39,161 nt of DNA from positions 1 through 39,161 of the forward strand of contig CAZXEN010000020.1 of the NCBI GenBank assembly GCA_964639765.1, written 5' to 3'. This stretch comes from Scybalousia_A sp964639765 (lineage in GTDB: Bacteria; Bacteroidota; Bacteroidia; Bacteroidales; P3). How positions within the stretch are numbered: the first letter of the stretch is position 1; each line of letters opens with the position of its first letter. The notes beneath the pieces were generated by a model, which saw nothing but the letters and a program-made list of their open reading frames with translations, was not told the origin of the DNA and searched no databases. Position numbers and translations under genes: made by a program. Shown one piece after another: positions 33,167 through 39,161 of this stretch.

Positions 33167-33694
33167 TTATTTTCTGTCAAAGAAAGGATTTTTTGCACTT
33201 ATGCTAAGCGGTATTGCCAGACATTGCCTACAGTCTTCCACCAGACCTATTCTTGTTGCAGCACTGCCAGCAGAGAACATTACGCGGTTATCCACTCTCC
33301 TTTCAGCGGCTACGCTTACTGCACTGCCAATTGCAAGACCCAAATCCTCTGCATTGAAAAAACAAGGAATGTTTTTGCCTGCTTTGTTCTTGTCTGCACA
33401 GGTCCCAAAACCGCAATAGCCGCAGTTCAATCCTAGAACCTGTAACTTTGTAGCTATGAGCAACATATAGGAGGCATTTAAAATATTTTTGGAATCCCTA
33501 AGTAGAAATTCCTGTCCAGAAGACTGAAAATCTTTCTCCAACTGCAAGGAAATCTTTTCTATATCTTTTTTGTCGCATATTCTTATAAGCAGATTATCCG
33601 TACCTCTTGCCTTTGGTGCTGTCCTTGCAGCAGAAGCCATAGACTTGGCAGTAGCAAACAGATATTCTTCTCTTATCTCTTCTTCTTTTATCAT
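33167..33694 (-). CDS. DUF2148 ferredoxin-domain protein
   Basis: A 175-residue protein. The N-terminal region has SMASAARTAPKARG, the middle has a Cys cluster NCGYCGFGTCADK with a further Cys in PCFFNAEDLG, and DCRQCLAIPLSISAKNPFFDR ends the protein. The spacing suggests an iron-sulfur cluster, matching the DUF2148 family. Its biochemical role is unknown. It lies between rdgB (5-base gap) and dut (12-base gap), so co-expression with nucleotide sanitation genes is clear but a functional link is not. Confidence 0.88.
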   Translation of the reverse strand: MIKEEEIREEYLFATAKSMASAARTAPKARGTDNLLIRICDKKDIEKISLQLEKDFQSSGQEFLLRDSKNILNASYMLLIATKLQVLGLNCGYCGFGTCADKNKAGKNIPCFFNAEDLGLAIGSAVSVAAERRVDNRVMFSAGSAATRIGLVEDCRQCLAIPLSISAKNPFFDRK

Positions 33695-33699
33695 TGCTT

Positions 33700-34278
33700 T
33701 TATTTCTTCAACAGATAGTTTATCAACTTTCTTACCGCTATTCCCCTGTGGGAAATCTTGTTTTTGTCTTCTCCGCTCATCTCCGCAAAACTTTCACCAA
33801 AGCCTTCAGGGATAAAAACAGGGTCATAGCCGAAACCTTTGTTGCCATAGCGTTCTGTTGTTATGTTCCCTTTGCATATACCCTCAAAGAATTTCTCCTC
33901 TCCGTTCTCTATCAAGCATATAACAGTCTTAAAACAGGCTTTTCTGTTTGTTTGGCCGTCCATTTCTTCAAGCAATTTGTCTATATTGTCATCAAAAGAA
34001 CATCTTTCGCCTGCATATCGTGCTGAATAGACTCCAGGCCTTCCGTCAAGAGCTTCTACTTCCAGACCAGTATCATCAGCGAAGCAGTCCTTGTGAAACT
34101 TTTCATAGACAAAACGGGCTTTTTGTCTTGCATTTTCTTTTAAAGTGTCGCCTGTCTCAGGTATATCTTTGTTCAGCCCCAACTCTTTCAAGGAAATGAT
34201 ATTCACTTTCCCCTTTACTTCCTGCTGAATTTCCTCTATCTTATGATTGTTATGCGTCGCAATTATTATTTCCTTCAT
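33700..34278 (-). CDS. rdgB: RdgB/HAM1 family dITP/XTP pyrophosphatase
   Basis: Removes non-canonical purine nucleotides (ITP, dITP, XTP) by hydrolysis to the monophosphate. The 192-residue protein begins IIIATHNNHKIEEI (substrate-contacting THNNHK). FADDTGLEVEALDGRPGVYSARYAG contains the metal-binding Asp pair, and GFGYDPVFIPEG and ISHRGIAVRKL complete the set. It is the first gene of rdgB-DUF2148-dut-yicC. Confidence 0.97.
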   Translation of the reverse strand: MKEIIIATHNNHKIEEIQQEVKGKVNIISLKELGLNKDIPETGDTLKENARQKARFVYEKFHKDCFADDTGLEVEALDGRPGVYSARYAGERCSFDDNIDKLLEEMDGQTNRKACFKTVICLIENGEEKFFEGICKGNITTERYGNKGFGYDPVFIPEGFGESFAEMSGEDKNKISHRGIAVRKLINYLLKK

Positions 34279-34321
34279 ATATATGGTTTTTGATTTCCTC
34301 GTTAGGAATAAAATTTCCCTG

Positions 34322-34352
34322 CAAAATTACAAAAATTTTAACAACTGCTAAA
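34322..34352 (-). promoter_or_regulatory. Probable promoter of the rdgB operon
   Basis: On the minus strand TTTA (34349-34352), a 19-base spacer, then TAATTTTG (34322-34329). The -7 box is perfect and -33 has one mismatch. It lies 43 bases before the rdgB start. Confidence 0.6.
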
Positions 34353-34469
34353 TATAAGAGATGAAATGCACAAAATTAAATATTCAGAAAGATAATATCA
34401 TAGCCAAGATAAGCAATATTAACAAGCATAATAACTGTTTTCTACTTTACACCTTTCCCACTTATTCTC

Positions 34470-34622
34470 CTAATTATTTTGTTTTTTTATTATTACAGCG
34501 AATGCAATCATAACATAAGCCAAATCTTGCAGCAGAAACACTGGAAATAAACAGTATCCAAAAAGTAATAAAAAAAGACTTGTTTTTTTTGAAAAAAGAT
34601 CAAGTCTTTTACACCAAAACAT
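34470..34622 (-). CDS. Possible small membrane protein (50 aa), doubtful
   Basis: An ATG-initiated frame at 34622-34620 runs 50 codons to TAG at 34470. The protein would have a basic start (MFWCKRLD), a hydrophobic stretch from about 16 to 45 (LFGYCLFPVFLLQ, then DLAYVMIAFAVII) and a basic end (KKQNN). It could be a single-pass membrane peptide. Against it, the first third overlaps the hairpin that probably terminates the maf operon, and the region is low in complexity. No family is recognised. Confidence 0.2.
   Translation of the reverse strand: MFWCKRLDLFSKKTSLFLLLFGYCLFPVFLLQDLAYVMIAFAVIIKKQNN
34570..34610 (-). terminator. Probable terminator of the glgA-maf operon
   Basis: A 10-bp stem, AAAAGACTTG (34573-34582) with CAAGTCTTTT (34601-34610), with an inner T/A helix. 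On the minus strand it is followed by a T run. It is about 125 bases past the maf stop, with A/T-tract repeats between. Confidence 0.6.
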
Positions 34623-34623
34623 C

Positions 34624-34658
34624 AAGACTTTTTTTCTAAAAACGAAGACTTTTTTTCT
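34624..34658. repeat. Direct repeats with 21 bp period
   Basis: AAGACTTTTTTTCT occurs at 34624-34637 and 34645-34658, exactly 21 bases apart. A degenerate third unit (CCTAATGTTTTTTTTGC) follows. Unit length and A/T tracts recall the 22-bp repeat at the window start. Confidence 0.6.
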
Positions 34659-34733
34659 GAAATCCTAATGTTTTTTTTGCAAGACTTCGTTTCCATAGGG
34701 AAAGGATAATTCAGCAGTGATAGAAATACATTC

Positions 34734-35324
34734 CTATTGGGTAGTTATTTCTTTGAGTTTCTCAAAAAGAGAGACTGTAGGCAAGCCCATTACGTTGTAG
34801 AAATCACCCTCTATCTTTTCTATTCCAATCATCCCGATCCATTCCTGTATTCCGTAGGCTCCTGCCTTGTCAAACGGCTTGTAGGTATCTATGTAGTGGG
34901 TTATTTCCTCAGCGGACAGGTTTTTGAAATAAACTTCTGTGCTTTCGTAGAAAGAAAGGTTTCTGTCTTGAGACCTAAGATTGCAGGCTGAAATAACAGA
35001 ATGCCTTTTGCCGGACAAATGGCTTAGCATTTTGAAGGCTTCTTCGCTATTTGCAGGCTTCCCCAAGGGTTTCTTGTCAAGAAAAACCATAGTATCACTG
35101 CTGAGAAGTATTTCTTTGGCTTGTATCTGCTGAACAAATGCCCTTCCTTTTTTCTCTGCAAGGTACAAAGGTATTTGTTCCAAGCTTAAAGAGTCTGGAT
35201 AGGTCTCTTCTGTGGTCGTTTTTACAACGCGGATATCAAACCCCATATCTTCCAGAAGTTGTCTGCGTCTTGGAGAAGAGGAATTCAAGATTATGGAATA
35301 AGAAAACAAATCCCTAAAAGACAT
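34734..35324 (-). CDS. maf: Maf family nucleotide pyrophosphatase
   Basis: House-cleaning pyrophosphatase for dTTP/UTP-like and modified nucleotides. The 196-residue protein has the phosphate-binding SSSPRRRQLLEDMG (about 14-27), the catalytic SSDTMVFLDKKPLGKP segment (about 75-90), TEVYFKNLS, and FDKAGAYGIQEW. GLPTVSLFEKLKE closes it, as usual. Its start overlaps the end of the prenyltransferase gene by 11 bases, so translation is probably coupled. It is the last gene of its operon. Confidence 0.95.
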   Translation of the reverse strand: MSFRDLFSYSIILNSSSPRRRQLLEDMGFDIRVVKTTTEETYPDSLSLEQIPLYLAEKKGRAFVQQIQAKEILLSSDTMVFLDKKPLGKPANSEEAFKMLSHLSGKRHSVISACNLRSQDRNLSFYESTEVYFKNLSAEEITHYIDTYKPFDKAGAYGIQEWIGMIGIEKIEGDFYNVMGLPTVSLFEKLKEITTQ

Positions 35325-36261
35325 CTGTTACAAAGATATTTTGAGAATAGAATACAGTGAAAATTAGAGAGATATACAGCATTCCAAGTAATTGGTACAG
35401 CATCACTACTTCCTCGGTGCGTTTTGCTGAAAGAAGTTTATATATATAGTACAAAAAAGGGACAATATTGATAAGGGATAGTATGACGATATGGATTGTT
35501 TCCATGTAGTCAAAGACTTTGTATAGGAAATAAGCATTGGCAAGCATGAAAACTACTGAACAGACAACAAGAAGCAGGTTAGTCTTTTTTTCTCCGTATC
35601 TTACGGCAAAAGTATCAAAGCCGTCTCTTTTGTTCTGCTCTATATTGGCGACGTCTGCTGTAAGGTCTCTTATGAAAGTAAGCAAAAAAACGAAGCCCGC
35701 TGTGAATGCAAACAGTTTAAACAGCATCAGCCATGCAGAAGTCGGGATACGTACAAGGAATTCGCTCTGATAGTGGGTGAAAGCAAAGAATTCCAACAGA
35801 AAAGGCATAAAAGCAAGCAAAGAAAACAGAAGTGCTATGCTGATATTGCCTATAAGCATCTGTCTTTTGTATTTGTATGCATAAATATAGGAAAGTCCTG
35901 CAAAGACCAATCCAACTGCTCCCACCTGCCAAGCGTGATATTTTATAGAAAGATAAACCAACGCTCCCAAACCTAAAGCAATAAGAACGTAGAACATCCT
36001 TATTTTTTTTATATTGTCAAGAGTTTCAGAGTTTTGAAGAATATCCGACATCTTGGTGTCAAAATAGGAGCAGACAACATTGAACCCTGCCATCAAAAAC
36101 ATAAGAGAAAAAGTGAACAAAAGATAATCCCCCGAAGGAATTATTGTCATTGGGAAATATATCTTGTAAAAAGGAACAACAAGACAAGCTCTTATTGTAA
36201 GAGAAAGAACTAATATTAGAGCCAGACTTTGCCAGCCAAGGAGTTTAAGGTATTCTTTCAT
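35314..36261 (-). CDS. UbiA-like prenyltransferase family protein
   Basis: An inner-membrane protein of 315 residues with about eight or nine helices, the UbiA fold. The second Asp-rich region (TFIRDLTADVANIEQNKRDG) matches the family. The first reads NVVCSYFDTKMSD (61-73), where the usual NDxxD start is CSxxD, so one metal-binding Asp appears lost. Bacteroidetes homologues next to maf are usually annotated as geranylgeranylglycerol-phosphate geranylgeranyltransferase, but the substrate here is unproven and activity may be altered. It starts 5 bases after the YwqK-repeat gene and overlaps maf. Confidence 0.82.
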   Translation of the reverse strand: MKEYLKLLGWQSLALILVLSLTIRACLVVPFYKIYFPMTIIPSGDYLLFTFSLMFLMAGFNVVCSYFDTKMSDILQNSETLDNIKKIRMFYVLIALGLGALVYLSIKYHAWQVGAVGLVFAGLSYIYAYKYKRQMLIGNISIALLFSLLAFMPFLLEFFAFTHYQSEFLVRIPTSAWLMLFKLFAFTAGFVFLLTFIRDLTADVANIEQNKRDGFDTFAVRYGEKKTNLLLVVCSVVFMLANAYFLYKVFDYMETIHIVILSLINIVPFLYYIYKLLSAKRTEEVVMLYQLLGMLYISLIFTVFYSQNIFVTDVF

Positions 36262-36266
36262 GTTGA

Positions 36267-37472
36267 TTAGTATTTTATTTCGTTGATAGTTTTGCCGTTG
36301 TTGTCAAAGAACCGCCATGTGCCTACACGTTTCCCTTCAGAATATTCTCCTTCAGAAAGTTTTTTGCCGGAGAAAGAGTATTCTGTCCATTTGCCATGAG
36401 CTTTTCCGTTGAGAAAAGCTTGTTCTCTTACCTTGTTTCCCCGTTCGTCATAGAAAACCCATAGTCCTGTCTTGTTTCCTTGGGAATAAGAGCCTTGTTC
36501 TACAAGTTTGTTGTTGTAGTATTTTTCCCAGCGTCCATTAAGTTCTCCATTGTTGTAGTCGGCTTTTTGATATATTTCCCCGTTTTCAGTATAAAGTGTT
36601 TCGGTCCCGTGCTTTATGCCGTCAAGATAGGACACTACGGTCTTTTTTGAACCGTCTGCGTTGAACATTTCCCATTTGCCGTTCATCTGTCCTTTGGAAA
36701 AAACGCCGCGCATTTGCAGGCTGCCGTCGGAAAAGAAGCTCTCCCACACGCCCTCTTCCTTGCCATTGATATAGGAGCCTTTGTGCAGAATGTTTCCGTT
36801 CTCATAGAAAGTCTGCCACAAGCCTTCCCGTTTGCCGTCCCTGTAATCTCCGCTGCGCCATTTCTCTCCTGTCTCATAATAGTATATCCAAGTGCCGTTT
36901 TCTTTGTCTTCCATGTAGGAACCTTCGCTTTCTTTTTTGCCGTTGTCCATATAGAAGTATTGCCACTTGCCATTCTTCTTTCCATGGGAGATGGTGCCTG
37001 TCATATCTTTGTTTCCGTTGTCGTACCACCAAGTGGCAAGACCTTCAAACTCATCATCTTTGTAGGTGGCTTGAAGTTTTAGATGTCCGCTTTTGTGGTA
37101 TTCTTTGTATTCACCTTCTTTTCTGCCGTCGATAACCTTGCAAGAGTAATATAATTGCCCGTTATCATAGAAGGCTTTGTTTTCTCCATCGCCAGTGAAA
37201 GTCTCTTGTTTTTTCAACTTGCCGTCTTTGTAGAACCATTGCCAAGTGCCTACCTTCCAGCCTTTGGAGTTATATTCGCCTTGTCGTTCTATGCTGGTGC
37301 CATTGTTGTAATAGTAGGTCCATAAACCTGTTTTCAAGCCTTCTTTTTTTGTTTTGTATCCTTCTGTTGCTTTCTTCCCATTGGCCCAATACTCTGTAAA
37401 AGCAACGGTATCCTCTGCCTTGCATACGAAAACAAAACAAAGGAGCAATATATAGACAAAAAGTTTTTTCAT
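36267..37472 (-). CDS. Exported YwqK/MORN-like repeat protein
   Basis: A 401-residue protein with a signal peptide (1-19, FVCKA) followed by about 16 tandem repeats of about 23 residues. Units follow the pattern W-x-YY-x-NG-x(4-5)-G-x-Y-x-x-G-x-(K/R)-x-G (GLWTYYYNNG, GKWQYFYMDNG, GLWVFYDERG). This is the MORN_2 repeat also found in the YwqK family. Database names calling such proteins antitoxins come from one relative; no toxin gene is present and the signal peptide argues for an envelope location. It is probably an elongated beta structure for protein or membrane contact. It lies 12 bases after the DUF4270 gene. Confidence 0.85.
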   Translation of the reverse strand: MKKLFVYILLLCFVFVCKAEDTVAFTEYWANGKKATEGYKTKKEGLKTGLWTYYYNNGTSIERQGEYNSKGWKVGTWQWFYKDGKLKKQETFTGDGENKAFYDNGQLYYSCKVIDGRKEGEYKEYHKSGHLKLQATYKDDEFEGLATWWYDNGNKDMTGTISHGKKNGKWQYFYMDNGKKESEGSYMEDKENGTWIYYYETGEKWRSGDYRDGKREGLWQTFYENGNILHKGSYINGKEEGVWESFFSDGSLQMRGVFSKGQMNGKWEMFNADGSKKTVVSYLDGIKHGTETLYTENGEIYQKADYNNGELNGRWEKYYNNKLVEQGSYSQGNKTGLWVFYDERGNKVREQAFLNGKAHGKWTEYSFSGKKLSEGEYSEGKRVGTWRFFDNNGKTINEIKY

Positions 37473-37484
37473 ATCAAAAATATA

Positions 37485-38849
37485 TTAGTTATCCTTTATC
37501 CTTGAATAAGTGATATTCAGTTTTGGTCTCTTGGTAGGGTCAGAATAGTTCATACTATTCAAGACAACTCTGTTGGCAGTGTTTCTTCTGTTGTAGCCAT
37601 TGTCGGCATTGTTCCTGTCTCTCATAGACGGGATAATATATATGGTGGAGTTCTCCCCATAGTTGCCTCTCAGATAGTTCTGTAGGTAAGAAGTGATCTG
37701 TATTCTGTAGGCATTTATGGTGGAATCGTAGTAAGGTATGGAATTAAGGGAAGTCGCTATGTTCTCATCTGGAAGAAGACGAATGACATTGTTTTCATCC
37801 AGTCTGTAACATTGCAGAGATGTCGGAAAGGTAAATTTATCTCCAGAAATATCTGCAACAGGCAGGATAAGTTCTGCTTTGTTGATGATAGAACCTTTGA
37901 TAGAATCCTTGTTATACCAAGCATCAAAGTTTTGTATATCCAACTGTACCTCGCTCATGCCTAAACAAGAGAGATACATGTAGTCATCGTTACCTATAGC
38001 AGTTGGAGTGGAGGTAAGTCCGCTAAGACTTGTGCCTGAATAGTCGTAATCTACATGCATAAATCTCTTACCGTTGGAAGGTACAGGCATTTTGTAGTTG
38101 TAATTTGCTCCACTTTGGGTATGGTAGTAATAAGTAAGACAAGAAAGGTTGGAAGTCATGTCAAAGTATATTATCATTCCGTTTGCATCTGTAGTAGTGG
38201 CACTTATTTTAAAGCCTTTGAAGTCCGATTGGAATTCAGTATTGTCGTTGTAAAGTTTGTTGGCTAAGCGGTCTCTGAACTCATCGCTAAGTTTTAAGCG
38301 GAGATGAGGAAGATAGGTTGTGGTATCATCACCTTGCTTTATGTTGTCGTTGTCCATGTCTATGGTTATGGTGGCGTCAAACAAAGCATCACCCTTTACG
38401 GCAAAGGTTTCCTTGGCATACATAGTGTCTCTCAAGTCCTCGGCCAATTCCTCCACCTTTATATGCATCTGCATTGTACGTATTGTCTTGTCTTTTACGA
38501 AAGCACCTGAATACAACAGCGACAAAACCACAGAGTCTGCTGTACCCAATGAGGAGAAATTCTGACCGGAAGAAGATAGAGATAACTGAGAAAAAATGGA
38601 GGCAGAGATAGAGCCAAAGTTGTTGTCTCTATAGAAACCTAAGGCATTATATCTTAAATTGCTTGTTACAACAGAGTCTGCTTGAAACATCTTGGCGTTG
38701 ATAACTACTCCCGTGGAATTGTCTCTAAGAATGTTGATAGAGCTGTCGTTCTGTACAAGAGCCAATCCCAAACGCTCATCTTCGTTTACACAAGACGCAA
38801 AGAAAGACAGCACGACAGAAACCAGCAGTATAAACTTTATTTTTTTCAT
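37485..38849 (-). CDS. DUF4270 family lipoprotein
   Basis: From the MKKIKFILL start it is 454 residues; this ATG overlaps the upstream stop (TAATG), and the in-frame upstream extension lacks a signal. The lipobox is FASC (Cys20), so the mature protein is lipid-anchored. It has repeated beta-strand segments with jelly-roll-like features (SVVLSLLYSGAFV, NKAELILPVAD, PKLNITYSRI at the C-terminus) typical of DUF4270. In Bacteroides this family commonly follows the glycogen synthase gene, as here. Function is unknown; a surface or outer-membrane role is likely. Confidence 0.88.
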   Translation of the reverse strand: MKKIKFILLVSVVLSFFASCVNEDERLGLALVQNDSSINILRDNSTGVVINAKMFQADSVVTSNLRYNALGFYRDNNFGSISASIFSQLSLSSSGQNFSSLGTADSVVLSLLYSGAFVKDKTIRTMQMHIKVEELAEDLRDTMYAKETFAVKGDALFDATITIDMDNDNIKQGDDTTTYLPHLRLKLSDEFRDRLANKLYNDNTEFQSDFKGFKISATTTDANGMIIYFDMTSNLSCLTYYYHTQSGANYNYKMPVPSNGKRFMHVDYDYSGTSLSGLTSTPTAIGNDDYMYLSCLGMSEVQLDIQNFDAWYNKDSIKGSIINKAELILPVADISGDKFTFPTSLQCYRLDENNVIRLLPDENIATSLNSIPYYDSTINAYRIQITSYLQNYLRGNYGENSTIYIIPSMRDRNNADNGYNRRNTANRVVLNSMNYSDPTKRPKLNITYSRIKDN

Positions 38850-39161
38850 TAGTCTTCTTCTATTTCTATTATTGAATCGTAAAATGCGTTGATTTTCTCG
38901 CAAAGCACTTTGTTGTCTGCAACGTATTCCACTATGTTTTTATTGTTTTCTTTGGCAAAGTCTATAAGTTCTTGATTTACGTTTTCGGAAGCCAAAACAA
39001 TGGCATCACTATAGTTGATAGCAGCCTTCATAATGTTAAGATAGGAAGGCTCCTTGTAGAATCTCCAATCTTTTTGTGTGCCTCCGTCGGCTTTCATTTT
39101 CTTTGCCATATTGTTTGCCAAGACTTCTCCGAAAGCATCATCGTAAAGAGTCAAAACAAGT
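38849..39161 (-). CDS. Glycogen/starch synthase, C-terminal part (cut by window edge)
   Basis: The last 103 codons or so of a gene running off the right edge. The frame stays open to the end (…LVLTLYDDAF), so the apparent TTG start at 39154 is internal. The sequence (YDDAFGEVLANNMAKKM, NIMKAAINYSDAIVLASENV, IVEYVADNKVLCEKINAFYD) fits the C-terminus of the short GT5 glycogen/starch synthase family (about 270 residues) of Bacteroidetes. The position before DUF4270 supports this. The catalytic part is outside the window. Its stop overlaps the DUF4270 start by one base. Confidence 0.75.
   Translation of the reverse strand, partial: LVLTLYDDAFGEVLANNMAKKMKADGGTQKDWRFYKEPSYLNIMKAAINYSDAIVLASENVNQELIDFAKENNKNIVEYVADNKVLCEKINAFYDSIIEIEED

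Larger units (their letters stand above)
34353..34733. other. Intergenic region between the maf and rdgB operons
   Basis: An AT-rich stretch of about 380 bases (455 from gene to gene). It holds the maf-side hairpin (34570-34610), a 21-bp period repeat (34624-34658), and the doubtful 50-residue frame. The part from 34353 to 34469 shows nothing recognisable. Confidence 0.5.

Noticed and set aside
36267..37472. Toxin-antitoxin module suggested by the YwqK family name
   Set aside because: No toxin-like partner is adjacent, and the protein has a signal peptide and a long repeat array.
39152..39154. TTG as the start of the right-edge reading frame
   Set aside because: The frame stays open through the preceding codons to the window edge, and the text matches the C-terminal part of glycogen synthase, so the start is outside the window.
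1..39161. tRNA, rRNA or common riboswitches
   Set aside because: No cloverleaf-like sequence with conserved TTCGA arms, no rRNA signature and no familiar riboswitch core was found by reading both strands. A covariance-model scan would settle this.

Overview
The window reads as ordinary chromosome from an AT-rich member of the Bacteroidetes, most likely Bacteroidales. Evidence: promoters of the TTTG-N19-TAnnTTTG type; start codons mostly without Shine-Dalgarno sequences; a type IX secretion (T9SS) sorting domain; lineage-typical families (DUF4270, the TGS-type nucleoside kinase, a one-cysteine DksA relative, the glycine-lipid acyltransferase pair, an ExbB/ExbD/ExbD cluster). Isoleucine is often ATA and arginine often AGA. 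I saw no rRNA, tRNA, transposase, integrase, phage gene or cas gene.

Layout. 1-1773 (minus): a Cys-rich lipoprotein and hutI. 1912-6465 (plus): nucleoside kinase, tonB, an ABC-F ATPase. 6608-9015 (minus): the exbB - membrane protein - exbD - exbD motor operon. 9138-12200 (minus): a DksA-like regulator, lspA and a CNNM/CorC protein, plus an outer-membrane barrel. 12466-14469 (plus): uvrB. 14555-19672 (minus): a five-gene operon, glsA-glsB-engB-purH-mreB, starting at a promoter that overlaps a divergent promoter for a periplasmic thioredoxin. 20251-22092 (minus): a TPR protein. 22228-23283 (plus): galE. 23287-23869: a structured intergenic region. 23870-31740 (plus): T9SS cargo, lptE, a TMEM260-like (DUF2723) membrane glycosyltransferase, lolA-like, an M49-like metallopeptidase, gpsA. 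31835-34278 (minus): rdgB-DUF2148-dut-yicC. 34734-39161 (minus): glycogen synthase 3' end, DUF4270 lipoprotein, YwqK/MORN-repeat protein, UbiA-like prenyltransferase, maf.

How the genes fit together. Much of the window is envelope work: TonB/ExbBD energisation, lipoprotein maturation (LspA) and transport (LolA-like), LPS transport (LptE), lipid synthesis (GpsA, GlsA/GlsB, UbiA-like), cell shape (MreB) and T9SS export. RdgB, Dut and Maf form a nucleotide-pool sanitation set.

The most unusual spot is the galE-to-23870 intergenic region. It holds a solitary 19-base sequence identical in form to the mature crRNA handle of Cas12a (type V-A CRISPR), placed at the expected 5' end of a transcript driven by a consensus promoter. 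Next to it are two GTCTC/GAGAC palindromes, several hairpins and a short coding remnant. Other points worth checking are a Cys-rich insertion in HutI, mreB without mreCD, a degenerate UbiA motif and 21-22 bp period repeats at two places.
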